A program made the translations under genes and the position numbers. A stretch of 19,703 bases of DNA, taken from assembly GCA_018725535.1 (NCBI GenBank), contig QLUS01000019.1:1-19703 (forward strand), written 5' to 3'. Source of the stretch: Bacillota bacterium (GTDB taxonomy: Bacteria > Bacillota > UBA994). A model generated the notes under the pieces. The model had not been told where the DNA came from. It worked only from the letters and a program-made list of their open reading frames with translations, and did not search any database. This document shows, in pieces, positions 6,201 through 14,238 of the stretch; the stretch's first letter is position 1; the number at the start of each line of letters is the position of its first letter.

Positions 6201-8125
6201 TCAGGTTTGTAACGCGCAAAACTTTTCCACTACGGCAGGGTCAAACTGAAGGCCCGCACAGCGCACTAGCTCGGCTATAGCCAGAGGCCGTGAAAGCGGC
6301 TCACGGTAAGGCCTGCCTCCGGTCATAACCTCATACGCGTCTGCTACAGCGAGGATACGGCACTCCAGCGGAGTCTCAGTCTCCCTAGGGCCCAAAGGAT
6401 AGCCGCTGCCGTCCCAATGCTCGTGGTGCGCGAGAATAAAATCGGCTACCCCAGCTAATTCGGGGAAAGTATAGGCAATTCGCAAGCCGCGCTCAGGATG
6501 CTGCCTAATGAGCCCAAATTCCTCTTCTGTCAGGCGAGCGCGGCTACCGAATATGGCCGGACTAACACCAACTAGCCCTAGATCGTGCACATCCGCGAGT
6601 AAAGCTAAAGCTTCTAGTTGCTTAGCCGTGAGGTCGAAACTGCTGCCGAGGGCTAGACATAGTTCCCTAAGGTGCCTAGTGTGCCCGAGTGCACCAGAGT
6701 CGCGCTCCGCGAGCACTTGCAGCAAAGCGTCAAGGATGTTTCTGTGCGCTACAGACCGCTCTGCGAGTTTGTCGCGATACATGAGATGGTCGGCAAGCTT
6801 ATAAGTATCATCAAGCGATGCGCTCTGATTGTTAGCTGTAGCTACCCCAAGACTCAAACTCATAGGTAGCACACAGTCTTCAGCGCCAAAGCTCTCGCTT
6901 GCCGCGCGAATGCGCTGCAGGACAGCCGCCGCGTCTTCTGCCCCGGTTCGCGGCAAGATAACGGCAAATTCGTCACCGCCCACGCGTGCTAGAATATCTG
7001 CCTTGCGGAGCACACCCCTTAGGACTGCCGCGCTTGCTCTGAGGAATTCATCGCCAGCGCGATGCCCTAGTACATCGTTAATCAGCTTAAGCCCATTAGC
7101 GTCAGCGGAGATTATGGAGATCGGATATTCCCTGCTGCCCTCTAGCCGTTCCATTTCTGCGGAGAAGAAGGCGCGATTGTAAATATCGATCAGCTGATCG
7201 TGGAGGCTAAGGTACCGCAGTCGTTTCTCCGCCAAAAGCCGCTCGCGTACGTCTCTAACTACGGCAAACACAGCCGCTTGCCCGCGCCACTTACCGCGGG
7301 TGGAGCGCGTCTCGACATCGATTAAGGTGCCGTCTTTGGCCACAAGCGGAATGGCGCGGGTGGGTGGTTTGCCCATAAGCACTTCCTGTATGTTCTCTTC
7401 CGTCTCCTGCAGCAGCTCCTCCGGATGCAGCTCCAAAACAGCCCTGCCTATAAGTTCATGCGCGCTGTAGCCTAAGGTGGCCTCCACAGCGCTGTTGACA
7501 TGCAGAACCCCTCCCGCCGTGTCAAAAATAAACAGCATGTCCCCCATAGTGGTAACAAGCCGTGCCCAATCGTCGTAGTTCTCCCATGTCTGCCTTTCCG
7601 CCTCGAGTTACTCGGTAATGTCGGTGTAGATGGCGGCAAATTGCATGGGCCGAGGACAGTAAGCTTGTACTTCATAGTATCGGCCGTGATAGACGCGCGT
7701 AAAGCGCCGTGATGTGCCTCTTAGCGCTACATCGACATAGTCGTCATACTCCTTAGGCCATGCGGCCGTTTCTGACCCGACAATCTCACGCCATGTTTTC
7801 CCAATTAGCTGTTGGCGCGTGAACTCGGACATTTTTTCGTATGCGGGGTTTACCTCAAGATAGCGGTAGTCCCAAGGTTTGCCGCAGCGTCAACTATAAG
7901 CTCGCGCAAGGCCACGCCTTCGTGCATAGCGGCATACAGGCGCCGAAAGTGCTCAGCTGCATAGTAGCGATGAAAAAAGACAAGGACTAAGGTGACGAAC
8001 ACCCCGTATAGCGCTACAAGGAGTACTCCCTGCGGCCACAGCGGCACATCATTTGCCAATAGCAAGCTAACGGCCAAAGCCGTATAGCCAATAAAAAACA
8101 TCATGGGCACTCGGCGCAAAGACAC
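6201..8125 (-). pseudogene. Broken membrane PAS-PAS-GGDEF-HD-GYP cyclic-di-GMP gene
   Basis: The reconstructed product runs from GTG at 8125 (GGAGG seven nt upstream). It has two membrane helices, a PAS domain, a second PAS domain, a GGDEF domain (intact GGDEF, with an RKAD inhibitory site before it) and an HD-GYP phosphodiesterase domain with HHEHWDGSGYP. Two lesions interrupt it. One base is missing near 7883/7884: the frame changes inside DAAGKPWDYRYLEVNP. A TAA at 7608-7610 replaces one codon in TDITE-stop-LEAERQ just after the first PAS domain. Reading continues in the same frame after the TAA to the normal end at 6201. The HD motif reads HDLGLVG, lacking the usual Lys of HDxGK. A C-terminal product from an internal ATG at 7547 (PAS-GGDEF-HD-GYP) is conceivable. 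Assembly error could explain the frameshift, but not as easily the stop. Confidence 0.82.
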
Positions 8126-8221
8126 AACGTCGCCTCCATCAGATTGGCATGTCCTCTTTGATTCGCGTCGCGCTAACTGAATTCCTGCATTTTTAGCTAA
8201 ATTTACGACACTTCTCGTGAT

Positions 8222-8242
8222 GCGGGTTACCCTTTTACCCGC
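8222..8242. repeat. Inverted repeat GCGGGT-N9-ACCCGC in the feoA upstream region
   Basis: A six-base-pair GC-rich inverted repeat with a nine-base spacer lies between the divergent PAS-GGDEF-HD-GYP and feoA genes, ten bases before the DtxR-like palindrome. It could be a second operator or an RNA hairpin. No T-tract follows, so it is not a terminator. Confidence 0.3.
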
Positions 8243-8252
8243 GGCTTCATAT

Positions 8253-8285
8253 CTTAGCCTTAGGCAACAGGTGCCTACCTCTAAG
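8253..8285. promoter_or_regulatory. Putative DtxR/IdeR-type iron box upstream of feoA
   Basis: An interrupted palindrome CTTAG-N3-TAGGCA-N5-TGCCTA-N3-CTAAG spans 33 bp and ends 42 nt before the feoA start. Its core (8260-8278) reads TTAGG-N9-CCTAC. The DtxR/IdeR consensus is TTAGG-N9-CCTAA, so nine of ten half-site bases match with the right spacing. Placement ahead of a ferrous-iron transport operon fits iron-dependent repression. No matching regulator gene is in the window; the Fur-family gene would use a different box. Confidence 0.5.
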
Positions 8286-8327
8286 CCTATGTGAAGGGGT
8301 AGAGGCAAAGAACAAGGAGGAGTATAG

Positions 8328-8570
8328 GTGGCAACGAATCTGATGTCCCTAGCTGAGATGAGCGTTGGTCAGCGCGGGAGGGTTATCTACCTTGGCGCAA
8401 AAGACAGGTTGCGGCAGAAAATGCTTGGCCTCGGGCTCATTTGCGCAACACCTGTGGAGGTTTTACATGAGAGTCCCATGCAGGATCCAAAGGCCTACTG
8501 CATTCGCGGTGCCGTCATAGCCTTAAGGTCGGAAGACGCCAGTCAAGTCACGGTCGAGCTTGACAGTTAG
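8328..8570 (+). CDS. feoA: FeoA ferrous iron transport accessory protein
   Basis: This 80-residue cytoplasmic SH3-like protein works with FeoB in Fe(II) uptake. Family features are the N-terminal SLAEMSVGQRGRV, the central QKMLGLGLICATPVEVL and the C-terminal RGAVIALRSEDASQVTVE. The start is GTG at 8328, about five nt after AAGGAGGAG. The gene is intact, but its partner feoB, which starts ten nt downstream of its stop, is broken. FeoA may therefore have no functional transporter unless another FeoB exists elsewhere in the genome. Confidence 0.93.
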   Translation: MATNLMSLAEMSVGQRGRVIYLGAKDRLRQKMLGLGLICATPVEVLHESPMQDPKAYCIRGAVIALRSEDASQVTVELDS

Positions 8571-8580
8571 CGCGGGCGCT

Positions 8581-9733
8581 ATGGGACTAACTTATCATTC
8601 AACGGACACAAGTGTCTTAAGTGAATGTGCGAGAACAAGGGCAAGGTCAGCTTCTGATATAGTGGTGGCGCTCGCTGGTAACCCGAACACTGGCAAAAGC
8701 ACTATCTTTAACAGCCTGACCGGGCTTAAACAGCACACAGGGAATGGCCCGGGAAAACAGTAATATCTGCACAAGGCCGCTACTCCTCCCAACAGACCAA
8801 TCATCTGCTGATTGATCTGCCCGGCATGTACTCCCTGTTTGCTGACTCTGCGGAGGAGGAGATTGCCCGCAACTTCCTCGCGCAGGCCACGCCTGACTGC
8901 ACCATTGTAGTTGTCGACGCCACGTGCACTGAGCGCAACCTATATTTGGCCCTGCAGGTACTCGCTCTGACTCGCCGTGTCGTAGTCTGCGTTAACCTAG
9001 TCGATGAAGCTAAGCGAAAAGGCATACCGTCAATGTAGAGGAGCTAGAGCAAAGGCTTGGCGTGCCTGTCGTAGCTACCGCTGCCCGTTCGGGGCTTGGT
9101 CTAGATGAGCTTAAGGCTGCTGTGCTTGGCGTCGCGCGGCATGAAATAGACACCGAGCCGCATAAAGTCCAATATGATGAACGCATTGAACACGCCCTCG
9201 CACTGCTTAGAGACTTGCCGCGTTTTCGTGGGCTAGAGCTCCTGTGTTCGGGATCTAATCACTGCTCTGCTCCTGTCGAGGAGGCCCGGGCGTACCTTAG
9301 AGACAGAGGGCTTGATGCCGAAAGCTGTCGCAGCCTAGTTGCCGAGGGCACGGTCAGGTGTGCCGAGACAATTGCCGCAACAGTCGTCAAAGAGCAGTCA
9401 ACGGCCCCTCATGCCTTAGACCGCAAGATCGACCACATCCTGACAAGCAGGCTCTATGGCCTGCCCATTATGTTGACTTTGCTGGGCGCAGTCTTTTGGC
9501 TAACCATCGCCGGCGCTAATGTGCCCGGAGAAATGCTTGCTTCCGGCCTTTTCTGGGTGGAGACTCAGTTCTCCTGGCTGATGACTAGCCTGCACGCACC
9601 GCCTTGGCTTTACGGGCTGGTAGTAACAGGCATCTACCGCACCTTAGCCTGGGTAGTGTCGGTGATGCTCCCGCCCATGGCCATATTCTTCCCAGTACGG
9701 CGTACAGCGAGGAGCGCCACCCGTAAGCCGTAA
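8581..9733 (+). pseudogene. feoB: feoB remnant: frameshifted and C-terminally truncated
   Basis: This is what remains of the GTP-dependent Fe(II) permease FeoB. The G-domain is recognisable: G1 AGNPNTGKST, KQHTGN(W)PGKT, G3 DLPGMYS and G4 NLVDEA. The first membrane segments follow, up to VMLPPMAIFFP. One base is missing near 8745 (GNWPGK becomes GNGPGKQ-stop) and another near 9026 (GI-T-VNVEEL becomes GIPSM-stop). After IFFP the family-typical LFTLLED continuation is gone; unrelated residues lead to TAA at 9731-9733. Only about 380 of the usual 600 or more residues are represented, and the two Gate regions are missing. The end abuts the deoD stop by four bases, suggesting a deletion junction near 9692-9737. 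The start ATG at 8581 (MGLTYHST) is family-like but has a poor ribosome site. Confidence 0.9.
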
Positions 9734-9737
9734 GCCA

Positions 9738-10445
9738 TCATGCCAACTCTAGCGCAATTTCCACCATCTGATTAAAGGAGTTCTGCCTTTCCTCGGCAGT
9801 TGTGGCCTCGTGCGTGACGAGCGAATCGGATACGGTGAGGATACACAAGGCTTCAACTCCAGCACGCGCGGCATTCATGTAGAGTGCCGCCGCCTCCATT
9901 TCAACCGCCAAGACACCCATTTTGGCCCACTGTTTCCACGCATCCTTGTTGTCATCATAGAAGATGTCGGACGAGAGAATGTTTCCGACTCTCACGTCAA
10001 TGTCTTTTTTCTCCGCCACCTCTACCGCCTGCTTTAACAGTCTCCACGCGGCGCTCGGCGCATATGTCCCCGGCAGGTTGTATTGGCTTGCGAAGTTAGA
10101 ATTAGTGGAAGCTGAAAGGCCAATGACAATATCGCGGATCTTCAGGTCAGCCTGAAATGAACCGCACGAGCCTACGCGGATAAGTCTCTGGACTCCGTAG
10201 AAGTGAATTAGCTCATAAGAGTAAATGCCAATTGAAGGTATCCCCATGCCCGATCCCATGACGGAAACAGGCTTCCCCTGATAAGTGCCAGTGTACCCCA
10301 GCATGTTGCGCACCGCATTAAACTGTACGGCTCCCGTAAGATACCGCTCAGCAATATACTTAGCGCGCAGCGGGTCGCCGGGCAGGAGCACTGTCTTGGC
10401 AATAGCCTCACTCGTGGTGACCCCAATGTGCGGAGTTGGCTGCAT
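9738..10445 (-). CDS. deoD: Purine nucleoside phosphorylase, DeoD type
   Basis: This 235-residue hexameric-type phosphorylase cleaves purine (deoxy)nucleosides with phosphate to the free base and (deoxy)ribose-1-phosphate. Visible family motifs are LLPGDPLRAKYIAE near the N-terminus, GSGMGIPSIGIYSYEL, VGSCG, SSDIFY, AVEMEAAALY and the catalytic-Asp segment TVSDSLVTHE. Length is normal for DeoD. ATG at 10445 follows AAAGGAGGGAC with eight nt spacing. The gene is complete, although its 3' end lies right against the truncated feoB remnant. No terminator is visible downstream. Confidence 0.95.
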   Translation of the reverse strand: MQPTPHIGVTTSEAIAKTVLLPGDPLRAKYIAERYLTGAVQFNAVRNMLGYTGTYQGKPVSVMGSGMGIPSIGIYSYELIHFYGVQRLIRVGSCGSFQADLKIRDIVIGLSASTNSNFASQYNLPGTYAPSAAWRLLKQAVEVAEKKDIDVRVGNILSSDIFYDDNKDAWKQWAKMGVLAVEMEAAALYMNAARAGVEALCILTVSDSLVTHEATTAEERQNSFNQMVEIALELA

Positions 10446-10464
10446 GCGATGTCCCTCCTTTTAT

Positions 10465-10494
10465 TTGACTACGAATGCCCAAGCGGGCTATGAT
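10465..10494 (+). promoter_or_regulatory. Sigma-A-type promoter for the VanY-like gene
   Basis: TTGACT (10465-10470) and TATGAT (10489-10494) are separated by 18 nt, close to the housekeeping consensus. A start near 10501 would leave a leader of about 20 nt before the carboxypeptidase ATG. The spacer contains GCCC-AAGC-GGGC, a small inverted repeat. Confidence 0.6.
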
Positions 10495-10519
10495 GGAGTT
10501 AGCATAGTGAAAAGAGTTG

Positions 10520-11320
10520 ATGCTGTTGAAGAAAATTGTGGCTTCGCTTACTGGCGCGGGCCTTTTGGCAGTGTCAGTAATTTGGCTAAGCGGCGTGACT
10601 CCGTTGTGGCCAAAGAAGAGCAACCCGCAGACTTTTCCACCCGTCGTGTCGGACAAGCCCGCTCCGATGCCCTCGCCATTATCGTTTGAGAACACCACCC
10701 GCTTTGACGCGGCCGGGCACCAAATCGTTACTAACCCTAGCCACATCTTGGTACTAGTAAACAAGACGAGAAACTTGCCGCCAGATTTTGTACCGGAAGA
10801 CCTAGTCGCCCCGCAAGTGCCCTTCCCTTTTACGGCGCATGAACCGCGCAGATTTATGCGCCGAGAGGCCGCGCTGGCGCTTGAGCATTTGTTTGCTGCC
10901 GCGGAAGCCGACGGACTACGCCCATATGCTCTCTCGGGCTTTCGGGCCTTTGAACGGCAGTATGCTATTTTCGCCGCGCAAGTAAAGAGAGTGGGTGAAA
11001 CAGAGGCCAATCGGACTGTCGCCCGTGCCGGGCAGAGTGAGCACCAAACGGGTCTGGCCATGGATATCACCAGTCGCGAAGTTGGCTTTACGCTAACTGT
11101 AGACTTTGGTGCGACACCTGAGGGAGTGTGGCTTGCCGCTAACGCGCACCGCTTTGGCTTTGTCGTCAGGTACCCGGAAGGTAAAGAACACATCACGGGC
11201 TATAGCTTCGAGCCTTGGCACATCCGTTATGTAGGTACGGAAATAGCCGATTACCTGTTTAAGCATAGCCTTACCCTTGAAGAGTATTTTCAACAAAAGT
11301 ACGGGTTCGGCGTGGACTAA
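10520..11320 (+). CDS. VanY-family D-alanyl-D-alanine carboxypeptidase (M15B)
   Basis: This 266-residue membrane-anchored zinc peptidase should trim terminal D-Ala from peptidoglycan stem peptides outside the cell. An N-terminal signal anchor (about residues 4-25) precedes a proline-rich linker. The M15B catalytic domain shows SGFRAFERQ, the zinc-ligand motif SEHQTGLAMD (H175, D182) and EPWHIRYVG (H234). This arrangement is that of VanY/YodJ proteins. ATG at 10520 is preferred; a TTG immediately before it is possible, and the ribosome site (AAAGAG) is weak either way. There is no van resistance cluster nearby, so a housekeeping cell-wall role is more likely than glycopeptide resistance. A strong terminator follows. 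Confidence 0.92.
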   Translation: MLLKKIVASLTGAGLLAVSVIWLSGVTPLWPKKSNPQTFPPVVSDKPAPMPSPLSFENTTRFDAAGHQIVTNPSHILVLVNKTRNLPPDFVPEDLVAPQVPFPFTAHEPRRFMRREAALALEHLFAAAEADGLRPYALSGFRAFERQYAIFAAQVKRVGETEANRTVARAGQSEHQTGLAMDITSREVGFTLTVDFGATPEGVWLAANAHRFGFVVRYPEGKEHITGYSFEPWHIRYVGTEIADYLFKHSLTLEEYFQQKYGFGVD

Positions 11321-11331
11321 GCGAGGAACAG

Positions 11332-11368
11332 AAAAAGCGAGGAGGCAACAATGCTCCCTCGCTTTTTT
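11332..11368. terminator. Bidirectional rho-independent terminator
   Basis: An 11-bp stem (AAAAAGCGAGG at 11332-11342 with CCTCGCTTTTT at 11357-11367) has an A-tract on one side and a T-tract on the other. It sits between the convergent VanY-like gene and the ferredoxin gene, abutting the latter's stop codon, and can end both transcripts. Confidence 0.9.
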
Positions 11369-11563
11369 CTAGACGTTCCCAATAACTAGGGCGTCTTTGG
11401 GGCAGACAGAAACGCACAACCCACAGCCCTTACAGCGGGCAGGATTCACAACCACTTTCTTTTTGTCCTTGACAAAAGTAAAGACATTTGGGTCGGGGCA
11501 CGCAAAGATGCAGAGCTTGCACCCGATGCACTTGGGTTCGTCAACTTTAGCGGTTACGTACAC
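11369..11563 (-). CDS. 2x[4Fe-4S] ferredoxin, delta subunit of 2-oxoacid:ferredoxin oxidoreductase
   Basis: This 64-residue ferredoxin-like subunit carries electrons from the catalytic subunits to soluble ferredoxin. Two clusters are encoded: CIGCKLCIFACP (first) and CKGCGLCVSVCP (second). The start is GTG at 11563 with AAGGAGGTG eight nt upstream. It is the last gene of the oxidoreductase operon, 15 nt after the gamma subunit gene, and its stop abuts the terminator. It could also act as a free ferredoxin. Confidence 0.93.
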   Translation of the reverse strand: MYVTAKVDEPKCIGCKLCIFACPDPNVFTFVKDKKKVVVNPARCKGCGLCVSVCPKDALVIGNV

Positions 11564-11578
11564 AGCAACTACACCTCC

Positions 11579-12244
11579 TTAGAACGTGAATTCCTTAATC
11601 GTTGGCCCTACAGCCTGCATGACGGCCATGTTTTGTTCGAGCAGCTGACTCACCTTTTCGTACTTGCTCTTTAAGGCGTCATCAAGCGCGGCGGTAGTGG
11701 CTGAGGCGACAAACTTTCCGCCGCCAAAGCGTTCTGCCAGCGCGTCCGTGATTCCTTGCCAAGAGACGATGTGGGTAATTGCAAGTAGGCCGCCTAGCAT
11801 AGCTATATTGGTGGCTAGGTCTGTCCCTCCGACCTCAAGCGCTAGTTTGGTAGCCGGGAAGTAGTACAGCTTAGCATCTAGGCGTTTAAGCGCTTCTCGC
11901 TCATCTTGAGATAGCTCGGGTGCGGAGTCACCGTTGACCAACATCAATCCGCTTGGCTGTAGCCCCGCAAAGAAGGGCATGGTATAGCATTTACCCAAGG
12001 AGATGACGTGCGGGTGGAAGATCATAATCACGTTAGGAAACAGGATCTCTCCCCGCTCATAGATACGGCTAGGACTGACCCGCACATAACTTTCGGCGGG
12101 AGCTAAGCGCTTTTCCGCGCCAAAAAAGGGGGTTACGGTGCTTACCAAACCGTCACGGGTGGCTGCTGAGCCGAGAATGTGGGCAGCCGTCACGACGCCC
12201 TGCCCGCCAAGGCCGGACATGCGGATGCTGGTCTTCTTAGTCAT
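11579..12244 (-). CDS. 2-oxoacid:ferredoxin oxidoreductase, gamma subunit
   Basis: This 221-residue gamma subunit of the pyruvate/2-oxoacid:acceptor oxidoreductase family helps bind CoA in the thioester-forming enzymes. The N-terminal RMSGLGGQGVVTAAHILG is diagnostic. It is followed by FFGAEKRLAPAESYVRVS and the later GTDLATNIAMLGGLL. ATG at 12244 has GGGAGGTG six nt upstream; the start overlaps the beta subunit stop by 8 nt, so translation is probably coupled. The substrate cannot be read from the sequence: pyruvate, 2-oxoglutarate, branched-chain or aryl 2-oxoacids are all possible. Confidence 0.92.
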   Translation of the reverse strand: MTKKTSIRMSGLGGQGVVTAAHILGSAATRDGLVSTVTPFFGAEKRLAPAESYVRVSPSRIYERGEILFPNVIMIFHPHVISLGKCYTMPFFAGLQPSGLMLVNGDSAPELSQDEREALKRLDAKLYYFPATKLALEVGGTDLATNIAMLGGLLAITHIVSWQGITDALAERFGGGKFVASATTAALDDALKSKYEKVSQLLEQNMAVMQAVGPTIKEFTF

Positions 12245-13100
12245 GCTTGCCACCTCCCTCTAGTGCGGCCAAATAGGCTTGAGCCTCCGGCGTAATAAAC
12301 TCGCGCAGCGGATAGGTCTGATCCTTTTCTCTTTGCTTTGCTTTGGCGAGCGTCTCTTGCGGCTTAAACTTGAAGTTCGTCGGACAGGGCACAAAGATTT
12401 GCACATAAGTCGGCCCTACTTCCCTCGCCACGAGGATGGCTCTCCGCACGGCCTTTTCTAGCTTGCGCGGTTGCACCGGCGTCACTGAGGCCACATAGGC
12501 ACACCCTGACTCGCGCGCAATTTCGGGCAGGGCAATCTTCTTGAACTTCTTGCCCGTCGGAGCCATGTAAAGCACGCAGCCTTCAGGGGACATGCCACTC
12601 TCCTGCCCGCCGGTATTGGCGTAGGCTTCGTTGTCGAGCATGATTGTCGCCAGCTTCTCGCCGCGGGACCACGAATGCATCACCATGTCTAGGCCGATGT
12701 CGGCTGTGGCACCGTCGCCAGCCACAACTAAGACGTCTTTATGCTTGTCCGGGAAGCGCAGCTTAAGTGCCCGCTTAAGACCCGAAGCTACGGCGTTTTG
12801 GTTGCCAAACAGAGAGTGAATGTTTTGCAGGGCGATCTGCGGGAAAGCCAGTGAGCTACAACCCGTAGACCCAACAACAACTGTGTCTTCCGGTGTGGGC
12901 AAAGACGCCATAATCAGCCGTACAGCCAAAGCTAAGCCGCAACCGGCACAAAGAGGATGTTCCTCGATTAACTCCTTGAAGCTGCCTAAGTCGGCTACCC
13001 CATAACCTTGACCAAAGGGACCCGACTGCACTAGCTCCACATACTCTGCCGGCATAACATCAGCAAAGGCTGTGGTCATCTTAAACATAGCCTTACTCAC
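12237..13100 (-). CDS. 2-oxoacid:ferredoxin oxidoreductase, beta subunit (TPP and [4Fe-4S])
   Basis: This 287-residue beta subunit binds thiamine pyrophosphate and the proximal [4Fe-4S] cluster. Cluster ligands are likely C51 and C54 (HPLCAGCG), C81 (STGCSS) and the later Cys in FVPCPTNF. The TPP/Mg motif starts at GDGATAD (128-134) and ends in DNEAYANTGGQ. I chose GTG at 13100 because the AGGAGGT site sits six nt upstream of it; the ATG two codons earlier directly touches that site. The start overlaps the alpha subunit stop by 8 nt (GTGAGTAA), the same style of coupling as beta-gamma. Confidence 0.93.
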   Translation of the reverse strand: MSKAMFKMTTAFADVMPAEYVELVQSGPFGQGYGVADLGSFKELIEEHPLCAGCGLALAVRLIMASLPTPEDTVVVGSTGCSSLAFPQIALQNIHSLFGNQNAVASGLKRALKLRFPDKHKDVLVVAGDGATADIGLDMVMHSWSRGEKLATIMLDNEAYANTGGQESGMSPEGCVLYMAPTGKKFKKIALPEIARESGCAYVASVTPVQPRKLEKAVRRAILVAREVGPTYVQIFVPCPTNFKFKPQETLAKAKQREKDQTYPLREFITPEAQAYLAALEGGGKHD

Positions 13101-14238
13101 GTGCATACCTCCTGATCTCGGCCAAAATGAGGTCTGGGGGCATCGTCATGCCGCCGAAGACGCGGGGGCCTGGCACTACGCGATCCGGGTTCTGCACCAC
13201 ATTCCGGAGCTCACGGCTGAGCCAACCGACGCGGTTAAACTCCGGGACAATCACGGCCTTGGCCTTAGCTGTCAATGCCCTTAGCTCTTCACCCGGGAAG
13301 GGGCGCAGACTCTTAATCTTGATGAGTCCGGCTTCGATGCCTTCCTCGCGCGCCATGGCAATGGCCTCGCGGCTTTGGCATACAGCGGTGCCACCTGCCA
13401 AAACTAGGATGTCTGCCTGCTCATTTTCGACTTCAACTAGGCCGCCGAGATACTGACGGATAAAGGGGCGGGCGCGCTCCGCTGCCGCAAGCACTTCTTG
13501 CTGCCAAGAGGCATGGGCGGCGTAGCTCACGTAGTTGCTTTTCATGACAAAGGGATCGCGCATTTGACGGAAGGGCACGTTTTCCATGTCCATCACCGGC
13601 ACCGGAGCGCTATAGGGCTTATACGGCGGCAGTTTAATATCGGCAGGGGCCACGCGCACCTTGTCGCGGGTGTGGGTGACAAAAAAGCCGTCAGCAAAAA
13701 CACCTACAGGGATATGCACTTCGGTCTGCTCAGCAATAATAAACGCCTTGAGAATCATGTCGTAGAGGTCTTGGGCGTCCTCTGCGTGCAACATAATCAT
13801 GCCTGTGTCCAAGAGATGGGCCATTTCAATGGTATCCGGCTGGATGGTGAGCGGAGAGTTGATGCCGCGGGTAAAGAAGGCGCACACAATGGGGAGGCGA
13901 GCGCCGACCCAAGTGGGGAACATCTCTAGCGCGCGCATAGTGCCCGGGCCGCCGGTCGCGGTAAACACCCGCACGCCGCCCATAGCCGCGCCGGCTACGG
14001 AGCACATAACCGCAAACTCGTTTTCACCGCGATAGTAATCCTTGACATACCCTTCGGCGTAAATATCACCCACTAGGTGCATGCTCTCGGACTGTGGCGT
14101 AATCGGGTACGACACCGCCATATCGACATTAGCCCTGCGCACAGCTTCCCGCACGGCTTCGCTGCCTGTGATGAACTGTTCCTCCCGCGCCGCTTCCGTG
14201 AACATGAATTCAGGGGCGACTACCTTTTGTTCCGGCAT
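13093..14238 (-). CDS. 2-oxoacid:ferredoxin oxidoreductase, alpha subunit
   Basis: This 381-residue alpha subunit contains the pyrimidine-binding and transketolase-C-like domains of the PorA/VorA/KorA family. AVSYPITPQSESMH near residues 42-55 is the family's YPITP motif, followed by GENEFAVMCSVAGAAMGG and TATGGPGTMRALEM. The C-terminal part has LVLAGGTAVCQ and IKIKSLRPFPGEELR. ATG at 14238 follows GAAGGAGG and shares one base with the upstream gene's TGA, so the operon is tightly coupled. Together with beta, gamma and delta it makes a complete four-subunit enzyme for oxidative decarboxylation (or reverse carboxylation) of an unidentified 2-oxoacid. Confidence 0.92.
   Translation of the reverse strand: MPEQKVVAPEFMFTEAAREEQFITGSEAVREAVRRANVDMAVSYPITPQSESMHLVGDIYAEGYVKDYYRGENEFAVMCSVAGAAMGGVRVFTATGGPGTMRALEMFPTWVGARLPIVCAFFTRGINSPLTIQPDTIEMAHLLDTGMIMLHAEDAQDLYDMILKAFIIAEQTEVHIPVGVFADGFFVTHTRDKVRVAPADIKLPPYKPYSAPVPVMDMENVPFRQMRDPFVMKSNYVSYAAHASWQQEVLAAAERARPFIRQYLGGLVEVENEQADILVLAGGTAVCQSREAIAMAREEGIEAGLIKIKSLRPFPGEELRALTAKAKAVIVPEFNRVGWLSRELRNVVQNPDRVVPGPRVFGGMTMPPDLILAEIRRYARE

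Noticed and set aside
7608..7610. In-frame TAA in the PAS-GGDEF-HD-GYP gene as a recoded codon
   Set aside because: TAA is not known to be recoded to an amino acid in bacteria of this kind, and a second lesion (a frameshift) lies upstream, so pseudogenisation or error is simpler.
8560..8580. TTG at 8560 as the feoB start
   Set aside because: The residues before MGLTYHST do not resemble FeoB, and the TTG lies inside the end of feoA without its own ribosome site.
8745..9027. Programmed frameshifting in feoB
   Set aside because: No slippery heptamer or downstream structure was evident, there are two separate shifts, and the gene also lacks its C-terminal half.
10408..11196. Long open frame of 262 codons on the minus strand opposite the VanY-like gene
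   Set aside because: It is antisense to a gene with clear M15B motifs and overlaps the deoD start region. It has low-complexity Ser/Ala/Arg content and no recognisable domain.
10517..11320. Glycopeptide-resistance vanY
   Set aside because: No vanHAX-, vanRS- or other resistance genes are adjacent. A housekeeping carboxypeptidase is the simpler reading.
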